From assembly GCA_002007465.1 (NCBI GenBank), contig LNAC01000375.1:1094831-1158830 (forward strand): a stretch of 64,000 bases of DNA, written 5' to 3'. Below, one piece after another: positions 23,257 to 34,883 of the stretch. The notes under the pieces are model-generated. The model worked only from the letters and a program-made list of their open reading frames with translations. It did no database searches and was not told where the DNA came from. The translations under genes and the position numbers were made by a program. The DNA is from Ailurus styani. Lineage: Eukaryota; Chordata; Mammalia; Carnivora; Ailuridae. The first letter of the stretch is position 1; each line of letters opens with the position of its first letter.

Positions 23257-24302
23257 TTTTTCTAATTTTTGAGATGTCACATTTTCATTATTTTTCAGTG
23301 CAATATCTTCTAATATTTATTCTGGTTCCCTTTGTTCCAAAGGCTATTTTAAGTTATATTGATTAGTTTTCAAACTTTAAAAAATTTCCAGATAACCTTA
23401 TGATTTTCAGTGTAATTTCATTATACTCAGAGAGAATCCTTTATTTATTTCAAGGTGATTTTTTAAAGTGTTTGAGATTACTTTGTGTTTTATAATATGG
23501 TATTTTTTGGAATGTGGACCATATTCATTCAAGAAAAGTGCTTTAGTAGTAGTCTGTAAAAATATAAGTTATGTTAAGTGGATTAATGTTATTTTTCTTA
23601 TTTTTACATATTTATTGACTGTTTTTGCTTGCTCTATAATTTATTCAAAAAAAGTATGTTAAAAACCTCCAACCACAATTTTCAAATTATTTCTTCTTTT
23701 GATTCTTTAAACTTAACTTTTGTCTATTTTAAAAGGTATCTTAGGTTCTTGCAAATATAGGGTTCTTATGTTCCTTTGAATAATCCTTTTTTTTCCACTG
23801 TGATGCATTTCTCTTGATCTCAGATAACATTGTCTTGTTAAAGTATATTTTCTATTAAAACATTTTTTTATCATTTTGGCTAGTGTTTTCATATGGTTTT
23901 CTCATCCATTTTATTACTTTCAAAGTTTCTGTGTTTTTACATATAATGTGTGCCCATTGTAAATGTCCCACAATTATATCATTTAGTACTATCCTATTTA
24001 AAATATACAATTTTTCAAAATCAAGCTACATATTTATATATTCACATATATGTATAGAAAACAGACAAACATTATGAACAACACTTAAATTGTATTTCCA
24101 TTTGGGGAAGAGAGTGGATCAAGAGATCAAAAGATACATTTGCCTATTCTCTACTTTTTTAATGTTTATGAGAATATAATTCTGAAATTAAATTTATTTT
24201 ATGGCATATGTTCAGCATAGGAGCTTTGGTAAAATTTTCAACAGGACAAGATTTTCATAATCATTTTGAAAATACTGTAATTACTTAACACTGGGTATTT
24301 TT

Positions 24303-24494
24303 TTAAAAGATTTTATTTATTCATTTGACACAGAGAGAGATTACAAGTAGGCAGAGAGGCAGGCAGAAAGGAGAGAGGAGGAAGCAGGCTCCCGGCTGAG
24401 CAGAGAGCCCGATGTGGGCCTCGATCCCAGGACCCTGGGATCACGACCTGAGCCCAAGGCAGTGGCTTTAACCCACTGAGCCACCCAGGCGCCC
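24303..24494 (-). mobile_element. CAN-SINE (mustelid type), young
   Basis: Full-length antisense copy with a perfect 16-bp target duplication AACACTGGGTATTTTT (24287-24302 and 24495-24510). Head and boxes are close to consensus. Confidence 0.97.
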
Positions 24495-24510
24495 AACACT
24501 GGGTATTTTT

Positions 24511-25261
24511 ACTGGCCAAATTTATCCTCAGTCACCTGCATCATAATTTATTTCTCTACTAGTCAAAAGAGTCTCACTAGTCTTCTTTTCATCTGACAAA
24601 TTCTGTTCTTTCTACAGAATATTTTAGTTATTCTTGATTCCTCTCCTAACATTCATGGAGTTCCATCTACTAATCATTGTATGACAAAAATCTGTACCAT
24701 GTGCAAATAGAATTTTTTTTAGTGTGATCCAATTCAGTAATGTTCTCTAAGGATAAAAATCAATCAAGCTAAAATGTTATGGTTCTTTCATGAAAAAATA
24801 AAAAAGAAAAGAAAACACCCAGGGTCTAAAGGAGTTATTTTTCTTCTGGTGATATACTTAAACTATAGGAAATTACAAACTAAGATATACTGAAATAATA
24901 ACCTTGCTTACCTTGTCCCTAATGGGCACTCATAAAATGGGATCAGTAAAGAAATTTGCTAATAAAATCTTGATCAACTATTCAATCCCCTTGAGTTCCT
25001 ATAAGTCAAATTCTCACTCAGAGTCTACTGCTTTTTTAGGTGACACACTTACCAAAATAATTTATTGCGATCTACTTTCCTTCATACAGATTCACAATAT
25101 TTTGAAATTGGTAAACTTTGTGGAATAGATTTAATTCAACATTTTTCCACGAAGGAAAAATCAATGATTATAGACTAAACAACTTGCCAAATGGTCAAAT
25201 TTCCAGTTAATGAAATGGATGTATTTCAATCTAGTTCATATTCCTAGTACTGGTAAAATAC
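24511..25261. other. Unique sequence, no gene recognised
   Basis: No repeat or coding family was recognised. Confidence 0.4.
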
Positions 25262-25670
25262 CTCCATTTTGCTTTTTTCTCTTTTCTCTTTTCCCTTCTT
25301 TCCTTCCTGCCTTCTTTCATTCCTGCCTTCTTTCCTTCCTGCCTGCCTGCCTTCCTGCCTTCCTGCCTGCTTTCTTTCCTGCCTGCCAGCCTTCCTCCCT
25401 CCCTTCCTCCCTCCCTTTACCTCTCTTCCTTTTCCTCCCTTCCTTTCCTTCCTTCTTTCCTCCCTTCCTTTCCTTCCTTCTTCCCTCCCTTTTTCTTCCT
25501 CCCTCCGTCCCTTCCTTTTCCTTCCTCCCTTCCTTCCTTTCTCTCTCCCTCCATCCCTCCTTTTCTTTCCTCCCTCCCTCCTTTCCTTTTCCTTTTCTTT
25601 CCTCACTCCCTTCCTCCCTTCCTCCCTCCCTCCCTTCCTTCCTTCCTTCCTTCCTTCCTTCCTTCCTTCC
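25262..25670. repeat. Long polypyrimidine (CCTT)n-type compound microsatellite
   Basis: About 410 bp almost entirely C and T on the plus strand, built from CCTT, CCCT and CTTT units and ending in about ten perfect TTCC units. The interrupted middle points to an old, repeatedly expanded locus. Reading frames across it (poly-Ser/Leu/Pro or Lys/Arg/Glu) are artefacts of composition. Confidence 0.97.
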
Positions 25671-26396
25671 AACAATGTAGCTGGGTATACATTCTTGTTT
25701 AAATAAAAATATCCTAATTAAATAAGAATTGCCATATTACCTACATAAGTCAGGCATGATCAATGACTTGACTCAATGATCAACACTTGAAATCCATCAT
25801 GATATTTGACACATTGAAGAGAATCACATGAGTCAATTAAATTTATCTTAAAAAAATGAATCTCTCCAAAAGACCTGAACAACAAAAGATTTACAAGTTC
25901 ACAAACAAGTTCAATAAAAGCTTACGAAGTCTGTAACTTGTCTATTTTGAATTTCAGAGGCTTTGAGAGGGTAGACTGGATGAAAAATACAATCTATTGA
26001 AATCTGTTAGTGGCTTAGAGCAATGAATAAATTCATGTTCTTGAGCTACACAATTCACTAGGAAACCACACTCCTACCAGTAAGGGACTTAGAATTGTTC
26101 TTATGGTTCATGAAAAAGAGCTTGAAAGCTTATCAAATGCTACATCATGTTACTTACCCTTCAGGTTTTCATTGGAATTTATAGCATAAGAAAATCCACA
26201 TCATTAAAAATAAAACAAAAAACCTGAGATGAAGTTAAGGCTGAGAAAAATAAAATGAAGAGACAGAAGAAAACAAGGAACAATCTTGAAACTAATGAAG
26301 ATTATTATTATGTGCCTGCAACCTCTTAAATCTAGACTTCTATTTACATGCGGTATCATGTTAATTTATGAAATGAAAGAGGGTTTTATTTTCAGT
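25671..26396. other. Unique sequence, no gene recognised
   Basis: No coding or repeat identity found. Confidence 0.4.
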
Positions 26397-26413
26397 GAAA
26401 AAGATTTTAACTC

Positions 26414-26606
26414 GGGCGCCTGGGTGGCTCAGTGGGTTAAAGCCTCTGCCTTCGGCTCAGGTCATGATCTCAAGGTCCTGGGATCGAGGCCCACATCGGG
26501 CTCCCTGCTCAGCAGGAAGCCTGTTTCCTCCTCTCTCTCTGTCTGCCTCTCTGCCTACTTGTGATCACTCTCTGTCAAATAAATAAATAAAATCTTAAAA
26601 AAAAAA
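26414..26606 (+). mobile_element. CAN-SINE (mustelid type)
   Basis: Full-length copy with a 17-bp target duplication of one mismatch (GAAAAAGATTTTAACTC at 26397-26413 against GAAAAACATTTTAACTC at 26607-26623). The single mismatch gives a rough sense of age. Confidence 0.97.
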
Positions 26607-26859
26607 GAAAAACATTTTAACTCAATCAAATAGGGTTTACTCTGACTTTTAATTGTATAGTTTTTGCCAAAGGAAGTTCTTATACTGAAAGAATTAAGAT
26701 ATACAATAGCTTAAAAGATATCATTTTATATAAATAAAATGAGGATATAACAGTATCTGAGACATAAAATAAAAAATTAAAGAGTTCAAAAATAAGACAA
26801 ACTAATAAGTATGGAATTAACTTTCCTTAACAAAATAGGTATATTCAGGATTTCTGTTT

Positions 26860-27430
26860 TTTTCTTAAGATAATTTGGATAATTTATATCTTTCAAGGAA
26901 TTCGTGTCCTTTCCCTTATTTGTTCATTACTGTCACTAGGTATTTTATATTACTCCTTTATTCTCATTTTAATATTTGTAGGAATGATACTGATGCCATC
27001 TCAATTCTAATATCAATAATTTATGTCATTTCCTAAACTTTTATATTTATCAGTCTAAATAAAAATAATTTTATTTTATTGTTAATTTTTTAAAAAGACA
27101 GCCTTTGGTTTCATTGACTTTTTTCTATCTTTCTGTGTTCTCTTTCACCTATTTCTGCTCTTTACTTTTTCTGTCTTTTTCTTGGGTTTATTTTACAATT
27201 CTTGTTCAGATCTGTTTCCCTCCTGAATATGAAGAAAACAACAACAACAACAACAAAACCCTAAAATTATCTTAATTTTTTTGAGAATATATTTAAGTTG
27301 TTCATGTTTTGTGTTTATGTATACATCACACACATATACCCCTACTTCTACTAAAGTAGGAATAATTTTTATCCACTGTTTTACTTCCCACAAAATATAT
27401 TGATTGTTACCTTTGTTTATTCCCATTTTT
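26860..27430 (-). mobile_element. Ancient L1 ORF2 fragment, antisense
   Basis: Antisense ORF2 landmarks occur in order: 'atctttcaaggaattcgtg', 'cctttggtttcattgac', 'cacctatttctgctctttac', 'cttgggtttattttac'. These match the region between endonuclease and reverse transcriptase in old L1s. A (CAA)n tract interrupts it and no frame survives. The right boundary is approximate. Confidence 0.65.
27235..27257. repeat. (CAA)n microsatellite
   Basis: About seven CAA units. Confidence 0.85.
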
Positions 27431-28018
27431 TATTAAATCATCTTTTCAAATATGTAAGCTGCTTCACAAATTAATGTGCCAGATGTTTAGCCAAAATAAT
27501 TATGTTTCACAGTCATTTATTAATCTGAATATTAGCAACTGCTGCTTATTAGGATTATTTCCTATTTTATCCCATTAATATGTCTGTATTATTTTATTAC
27601 CCACAATGATAAATAATGGTAATAGCATAAATTATTATCATTATCATTACTGTGAACCCATATCCCTCTAGTGCATTTATTAATTTATTTGCTTCCTTTG
27701 GTTTATTATAAACCTAAGAATATAATTTATTTTTCTCCATTCTCTTCCATTCCCAGTTGGGACATATTGCTGAGAATTGTATATCTACAATTAGATTGAA
27801 TATATATAAAAACTTAACTGAAATATGATATATATGAAAATATATAAAAACTTATCTGAAATATTATCGATGGGACTATATGTAAAGTAATTTTCAATGT
27901 TATTTTAGTATTTTATTTCTATGTCCTTATATCTTAAATCAACTGGAGAAGAATAATTTTTAGATAAGACTTCAAACAAAAAATGAGGGATGTCAAAGAC
28001 TAACAGAATTAAAATGCT

Positions 28019-29300
28019 GAGACTTTCGGGTAAGATGGTGGGGAAGGAAGATCCCAGGCTTACCTCATCCAATGGATATACCTAGATAATATCTACATCA
28101 GTGTAAGTAGGCCAGAAAATCACTCAAAGTCTGGCAGAATAGACTCTCCACAGCTAATACTGGAGAAGAAACCACATCAAAAAGTGTAGGACAGAGAGAG
28201 ACACAGTCTGGAACCCACCCAAGATTTTCCTTGGTTCAAAAGGACAACAGAAGCACAGAGAAGAGAACCAGACACCACACCAGGCACCCTAGGTATCCCA
28301 GGCACAGGGGCCCATACTGGGAAGAAAAATCCTTATAACTCTTGGCTTTGAAAAACAGGAGGCTTAACTTCATAAGTACTTATTGGGGCTTAACACCTGG
28401 AACTTTAAAAGCAGTCTCAGTCCTGGGAGAGCCTGGAGGACAATAGAAAACTGAGTCTCTTCCCTTAAAGAGAGAGCATAACACACAGCCTGCTGAGATG
28501 TAGCATAGAAGGAGCAGTTTGAAATATAAGTATATATGGGAAAACCTTGGGTATACAGGAAGGAGATTCTTTCCCTAATCTCTGAACATGTTCCAGAGGA
28601 ACAGGGATCTTTAGGAGATCTCTTCAAAAACAAAAGAGGTAGCCAGTGCTATTTACCCACCCTGCCCTTCAGTGTAGATACATGGACACCTGCAGGAATT
28701 AATGTGAACACTCTCACCTAGCTTGCTAAAAATTCAGTGTACCTTTACACTCTCCTCCAGACTGCCACCTCCAACCCAGTTTCAGCAGAAGTCCATAGCG
28801 AGCCACAAACAGGGTATTATGTAAACAGCACTGACAGGTGCCAACACTACTACAAAGTGACTCCATCTCTGGGGAGAAGGGAGACAATGACCAGCTCCAA
28901 TGCTGTCCCACAAGTGGGCTGAGGGCAGACAACTGGTCTGACTGTAGTCCCCACCAACTAATGAAAGCCACAGGTGCCAACATAAGGATAGCACCCTGCA
29001 AAAGGTGCTCTGATGGCAAAAGCCTTATCTGATCCAACCTGAGGCCAAGGCAGCACCAGACAAGTCCACTAACAACACAGGAATAAAATCCCATCCACAA
29101 CAGGTAAAGAGTGCCATTGTAGATGGCTGGAATGAAGGCAAATGTGGCTTAACAACAGTAAGATACATGCACAGACATAGGAAAAATACATGAAGCACCA
29201 GGTTCTGATGAATAAGGGACACTGGGCACTACAGGACCTCTTTTCAAAAGGCAACTATGTGTAAGAGAAGGAGATGTAGTTCACCTTCCTAACACGTAGA
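28019..29300 (+). promoter_or_regulatory. 5'UTR of the outer HAL1/L1 element
   Basis: GC-richer leader starting with a typical L1 5' motif (GTAAGATGGTGGGGAAGG) and ending just before the ORF1 start. It is full of stops in all frames. In a live element it would contain the promoter. Confidence 0.6.
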
Positions 29301-29315
29301 AAACCACATTAAGAG

Positions 29316-29437
29316 TTGGACAAAATGAGGAGACAGAGGAATATGTCCCAGATGAAAGACCAGGACAAAATCACAGCTAGAGAGCTAAACAAAATGGGGA
29401 TAAGCATTATGCCTAATAGAGAATTGAAATTATTAGT
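29316..29437 (+). pseudogene. ORF1 N-terminal part of the outer element
   Basis: ATG at 29316 opens a frame with the ORF1p N-terminal pattern (SQMKDQDKITARELNKMGIS, then PNRELKLLV). The frame then runs, without biological meaning, into the start of the inserted L1's ORF2 (INNYFEYNGLIVPSKRHRV). ORF1 itself continues about 4.2 kb downstream at 33650. Confidence 0.75.
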
Positions 29438-29440
29438 CAG

Positions 29441-32400
29441 CAATAAATATATATCTATCAATAATTACTTTGAATATAATGGATTAATTGTTCCAAGCAA
29501 AAGACACAGGGTGACAGAGTGGATAAAAAGACCCATATATATGCTTCCTACAAGAGACTCATTTCAGACCAAAAGACACCTGGAGATTGAAAATGACGGA
29601 GTGGAGAAATATTTATTATGCAAATGGATGTCAAAAGAAAGTCAGAGTACCAATACTTATATCAGACCAAATAAACTTTAAAGCAAAGACAATAACAAGA
29701 GACAAAGAAGGACACTTATAATAATAAAGGGGACAATTCCACAAGAGTATATAGCAATTGTAAATATGTACACCTCCACCATAGGGGTACCCAAGTACAT
29801 AAAGCAGTTAGTAACAAACATAAAGGAACTTAGAGAAATACAATAAAAGTAAGGGACTTTAACACCCATTTACATCAATAGACAGATCTTCCAAACAGAA
29901 CATCAAAAAGGAAACAGTGGCTTTAAATGACACACTGGACCAGATGGATTTAATAGACATATTCAGAACATTTCATTCTAAAACAGAAGAATACACATTC
30001 TTTTCAAGTGCATACAGAACATTCTCCAGAAAAGATAACATATTAGGCTGCAAAACAAGTTTCAGAAAAGTCAGTCATACCACACATATTTTTGGATCAT
30101 AAAGGTATGAAACTACAAATTGATCACAAGAAAAAATCTGGAAAGAGCACAAATTCACGGAGGTTAAACTAAACAATGAATTGATCAATTAAAAATCAAA
30201 GATAATAAAAAATTACCTGGAAACAGATGAAAATGAATGCACACTGGTCTAAAATCTTTGGAATGCAGCAAAAGCTGTTCTAAGAGGAAAGTTCATAGCA
30301 ATACAAGTCTACTTCAAGAAATAAGAAAAGTCTCAAATAAAGAGCCAAACCTTATGCCTAAAGGAGTTACAAAAAGAAAAGCAAATAAAACCCAAACCCA
30401 ACAGAAAAAAAGGAAATATTAAAGATTAGATCAGAAATAAATGATACAGAAACTAAATCAATAGAACAGATCAATGATACCAGGAGACAAAGCTTTGAAA
30501 AAAATCGACAACTCTGTTAAACTTTTAGCAAGACTTATCAAAAGAGAGAGAGAGAGAGAGGACCCAACTAAAAAAAGTCATTAATGAAAGAGCAGAAATA
30601 ACAAACAACACCACAGAAATATAAACTATAGTAACAGAGTATTATGAAAACCCATATGCCAACAAATTGGACAACTTACAAGAAATGGATAAACTCCTAA
30701 AAACATATATAACCTACTAAAACTAGGAAAGAAGAAACAGAAAATTTGAAGAGACCAATAACCAGCAATGAAATCGAATCAGTAATCAAAGAAAGATAAA
30801 CACATGATCATCTTAATAGATGCAAAAAAAGTATTTGATAAAATACAACATCCATTCATGATAAAAACCCTCTGGAAAGTAGGTCTAGAAGGAACATACC
30901 TCAACACAATGAAGTCCTTATCTTAAAAATCCACAGCCTATATCACTCAATGAGGAAAATCTGACAGCTTTTCTACTAAGGTCGGGCACAAGGCAAGGAT
31001 GTCCACTCTCACTAGTTTTATTCAATATACTACTAGAAGTCCTAGCCATAGCAATTAGACAACATAAAGAAATAAAAGGCATTCAAATTGGTAAGGAAAA
31101 AGTGCAGCTCTCACTATTTGCAGATAACATAATAATAAATATATAGGAAACTCTGAAGACTCCACCAAAAAAGCTACTAGAATAAATGAATTCAGTGAAG
31201 TTTCTGGATACAAAATCAACTTACAGAAAGATGTTGCATTCCTATACAATAGTAATGAAACAGCAAAAAGTGAAATTAAGAAAACAATCCCATTTACAAC
31301 TGTACCAAAAACAATAAATAAAGTTAAGCAAGGAGATGAAAAATCTGTACTCTGAAAACTATAACACACTGATGAAAGAAATTCAAGAGGACACAAAGAA
31401 ATGGAAACCCATTTCATTCACATGGGTTGGAAGAACAGGTATTTCTGAAATGCCTATACTACCCAAAGCAATCTACAGATTTAAAGCAACCCCTATCAAA
31501 ACACCAACAGCATTTTTTGCAGAGCTAAAAAAAAAAAATCCTAAAATTTGTATGGAGCAACAAAAGACTCTGAAGAGCCAAAGCAATCTTGAAAAAGAAA
31601 AACAAACTAGAGGTATCACAATTCCAGTTTTCAAGTTATATTACAAAGTAGTAGTAACTGAAACAGTATGGGGCTGGCATAAAAATAGACAATGGATTAT
31701 ATAGATCATATAGATCAATGGAATAAACCTAAAAAAGCAGAAATAAAGCCACAATTATATGGTCAATTAATCTTTGTCTAAAGAGGAATGAATATGCAAT
31801 GGAAAAAGACAGTCTCTTCAACAAATGGTGTTGGGAAAACTGAACAGCCAGATGCAAAAGAATGAAACTGGACCACTTCCTTACACCATACACAAAAATA
31901 AACTTGAAATGGATTAAAGACCTAAATGTGAGACTTGAAACCAGAAAAATACTAGAAGACCACACACACTCTAATTTCTCTGACATCAGCCATACAACAT
32001 TTTTCTAGATATGTCTACTCAGAAAAGGGAAATACAAGAAAAGTAAACTACTGGGACTATAGCAAAATAAAACGTTTCTGTACAGTGAAGGAAATAATCA
32101 ACAAAGCAAAAAGACAATCTACTGAATAGGACAATATATTTGCAAATGACATATCCAATAAAGAATTATTATCGAAAATATATAAAAAACTGATACAACT
32201 CAATACCCTAAAAACATATAATCCAATTTTTTAAAAATGGGCATTGGACATAAACAGACATTACTCCAAAGAAGACATACATATGGTCAATGGACACATG
32301 AAAAGATTCTCAACATCTCTCAACATTAGGGAAATACAAAGCAAAACTACCATAAGATATCATCTCACACCTGTCAGAATGGCTAAAATAGGGATGCCTG

Positions 32401-32942
32401 GGTGGCTCAGCCAGTTAAATGTCTGCTTTCAGCTTGGTCATGATCCTGGGGTCCTGGTATTGAATCCCACATCAGGCTTCTTGCTCAGTGGAGAGCCTGC
32501 TTCTCCCTCTGCCTGCCACTCCCCCTGCTTGTACCCTCTTTCTCTCTGACAAATAAATAAATATTTTTTTAAAAAAAAAGAATGGATAAAATCGATAACA
32601 CGAAAAAATAATAAGTGTTCGTAAGGATGTGGGGGGAAAAAAGAATCCTCTTGCACTGTCAGTGGGAATGTAAACTGGTGCAGGCACTGTGGAAAACAGT
32701 ATGGAGTTTCCTCAAAAAATTAAAAATAGAACTATCTATCTACTGCAATCTAGTAATCACATTACTGGGCATTTATCCAAAAAATACAAAACACTAATTC
32801 AAAGGGATACATACACACATACATTTATAAACATTATTTACACTAGCCAAAATAGGGAAACAGCCAAAATGTCTGTTGATAGTTGAGTGGATAAAGAAGA
32901 ATATAAAGAATATTATTCAGCCATTAAAAAAGAATGAAATCT
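29441..32942 (+). pseudogene. L1 ORF2 remnant (endonuclease and reverse transcriptase)
   Basis: Ordered ORF2 homology in broken frames: the endonuclease start (KRHRVTEWIKRP), the DTLDQMDLIDIFRTFHSKTE block near 29927, the reverse transcriptase block 'acaaggcaaggatgtccac' near 30990, and the catalytic site at 31117-31128. That site reads FADN where active L1 has FADD, a change in a metal-binding aspartate. The C-terminal block with MNMQWKKT-like codons lies near 31790. Many stops and at least one deletion are present, so the protein cannot be made. Confidence 0.8.
32391..32578 (+). mobile_element. CAN-SINE, older subfamily, inside the L1
   Basis: The GGGATGCCTGGGTGGCTCAG head is followed by 'ccagttaaatgtctgc', and the tail is AAATAAATAAATATTTTTTT. 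An approximate target duplication AGAATGGCTAAAAT / AGAATGGATAAAAT flanks it. Confidence 0.93.
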
Positions 32943-33152
32943 GGGGCGACTAGGTGGCTCAGTGTGTTAAAGCCTCTGCCTTTGGCTCAGGTCATGATCT
33001 GAGGGTCCTGGGATCAAGCCCTACATCAGGCTCCCTGCTCGGCTGGGAGCCTGCTTCTTCCTCTCTCTCTGCATGCCTCTGCCTACTTGTGATCTCTCTC
33101 ACTCTCTCTGTCAAATAAATAAATAAAAATCTTAAAAAATAAAATAAAATAA
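32943..33152 (+). mobile_element. CAN-SINE A of a tandem pair
   Basis: Head GGGGCGACTAGGTGGCTCAG, 'gttaaagcctctgcc' 5' part (mustelid form). The tail has expanded AAAAT units. The L1 target AAAAGAATGAAAT occurs before it, between it and the next SINE, and after that SINE. Confidence 0.93.
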
Positions 33153-33166
33153 AAGAATGAAATCTT

Positions 33167-33349
33167 GGGGAGCCTAGGTGGCTCAGTCATTAAGCGTCTG
33201 CCTTCAGCTCAGGTCATGATCCCAGAGTCCTGGGATTAAGCCTTTATCAGGCTTCCTGCTAGACAGAGAGTCTGCTTCTCCCTCTCCTCTGCTTGTGTTA
33301 CCTCTCTCTCTCTCTTTCTGTCAAATAAATAAATAAAATCTTTAAAAGA
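33167..33349 (+). mobile_element. CAN-SINE B of a tandem pair, older subfamily
   Basis: The head GGGGAGCCTAGGTGGCTCAG is followed by 'tcattaagcgtctgcc' (older form). It is followed by another copy of the L1 target AAAAGAATGAAAT. Both SINEs entered the same target site, apparently at different times. Confidence 0.93.
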
Positions 33350-33649
33350 AAAGAATGAAATATTGCCATATGCAACAACATGAATATAGCTACAGTGTAT
33401 AATGTTAAGTAAAATAATTCAGGGAAAAACAAATACTATATGTTTCATGGATATGTGAAATTTTAGAAACAAAAAAATGAGCAAAAGAAAGAAAAAAAGA
33501 GAGAAAAACCAAGAAAAAGACTCTTAACTGTAGAGAATTGATGATTACCATATGGGAGGAGTGTGGAGGAATGGATGAAATAGGGTATGTGGATTAAAAA
33601 GTACACTTAACATGATGAAAATAAAATAAAATGATTTTTTAAAAAAGAT

Positions 33650-34385
33650 AGTGGAGAGATTGGGGTGGGTAGGACCAATATGAGAATTCTGTTTAAAAAA
33701 GTAACGTTCAGAAATATATTGACTTGAGAAAGAAGTGGAGGATCTCAGTGAGAATCATGATAAAACAGAGTAAATATTAAAAAAGAACCAATCAGAGATG
33801 AACTCAACTGAAATTAGAAATACACTAGAGGGAATAAATAGTAGACTGGAGGAAGCAGAAGAATGGATCATTGACCTGGAGGCTGGAGTAATGGAAATGA
33901 AACAAAGTGAATAACATAAAGGTAAAATAGTAATAATAAATGAGAATAGACTTAGGGAACTCAGTGTCACCATCAAGCATAGAAACATTTACATTATAAT
34001 CCCTTCTCAGAAAGGGAAGAGAGAGAAGGCAGAAAATGGATTTGTAGAATAGCTAGAAACTTCCCAAATCTGGGAAAGGAAACAAATCTACACCAAGAGA
34101 CGTACTAACTAAAATGACAAAAAGAGTAATAGACAGAATTTAAAAAGCAACAAGAGAAAACAATTACATACACGTGAAACTTCATGAAGCCATCAACTGA
34201 TTTTACAGGCCAGAACAGAGTGGCATGATATATTCAAAGCAATGAATGAAAAAAACCTGCAATCAAGAATATTTTATCCAACAAGCCTATCATTCAGAAT
34301 AGGAGGAGACATAAAGAGTTTCACAACCAAAGATTAAAGGAATCATCACTGATAGAGCAGCCTTAGAAGAAATGTTAAATGGGAT
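33650..34385 (+). pseudogene. ORF1 remainder of the outer HAL1/L1 element
   Basis: After the inserted L1's A-rich end, ORF1 resumes with the coiled-coil region (EKEVEDLSE, then GINSRLEEAEEWIIDLEAGV near 33830-33890). It continues into the C-terminal domain (AMNEKNLQSRIFYPT, then LSFRIGGDIKSF near 34245-34320). Several in-frame stops are present. Position and order match the ORF1 start at 29316, which is the main evidence for nesting. Confidence 0.75.
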
Positions 34386-34682
34386 TCTTTGAGTGGAAAG
34401 GAAAGATCATAAGCAGGAGTAAGTAAAGTAGGAAACACAAAAGCAGTAAAATTAAGTATATCTATAAAAATTAGTCAAAAGATTCATAGAATAAGAGTGC
34501 AAATTATGATACCATATATCTAAAAGGGGGAAGGTAGTAAAAATTTAGTGCTTTTAGAATGTATTCAAACTTAAGTGATCATCAAATTAATATAGACTGT
34601 TATATGCAGAAGAGGTTATATATAAACCTAATGGTAACCACAAATCAAAAACTGGTAATAGATATACAAAAAAATGAAGATA

Positions 34683-34883
34683 GGGGTGCCTGGGTGGCTC
34701 AGTGGGTTAAAGCCTCTGCCTTCGGCTCAGGTCATGATCTCAGGGTCCTGGGATTGAGCCCCACATCAGGTCCTCTGCTCAGTAGGGAGCCTGCTTCCTC
34801 CTCTCTCTCTCTGCCAGCCTCTCTGCCTACTTGTAATCTCTCTTTCTCTCTCTGTCAAATAAATAAGTAAAATCTTTTAAAAA
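34683..34883 (+). mobile_element. CAN-SINE (mustelid type) in the outer element's 3' part
   Basis: Full length with box A, box B and tail. A near-perfect target duplication (AATGAAGATA / AGTGAAGATA) flanks it. Confidence 0.95.

Larger units (their letters stand above)
20375..23880 (-). mobile_element. Ancient L1 (L1M-type), antisense, 3'UTR through ORF2
   Basis: The plus strand begins with antisense L1M 3'UTR landmarks ('agatcaagatgtagaac', 'ttcacccatgttgtggcttc', 'attatgaataaaccttc'). It then passes through degraded antisense ORF2: 'cacatttaggtttgtaatc', 'aaacatttgttgaaaaggta', 'ttggtttcattggctcag', and an endonuclease-region block near 23500-23690. Three SINEs interrupt it. No frame survives. 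Extent is approximate because divergence is very high. Confidence 0.7.
29438..33645 (+). mobile_element. 5'-truncated L1 inserted into the outer ORF1
   Basis: This copy starts within the first codons of ORF2 and runs through endonuclease, reverse transcriptase and C-terminal regions to a 3'UTR and A-rich end (AAAATAAAATGATTTTTTAA). It has no 5'UTR or ORF1 of its own. A further deletion removes part of the reverse transcriptase fingers near 30785. Three SINEs sit inside it. Its own target duplication could not be identified, so boundaries are accurate to about 30 bp. Confidence 0.8.

Noticed and set aside
25210..25706. Reading frames of 140-156 codons on both strands
   Set aside because: They are translations of a C/T microsatellite (Ser/Leu/Pro/Phe or Lys/Arg/Glu/Gly only), not genes.
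26286..26586. Frames of 63-92 codons with [20 protein letters not shown] peptides
   Set aside because: These peptides recur at each CAN-SINE and are translations of the SINE, not conserved proteins.
28726..29254. Overlapping frames up to 124 codons, minus strand
   Set aside because: They are antisense to a HAL1/L1 5'UTR, GC-richer and so open by chance; there is no family match.
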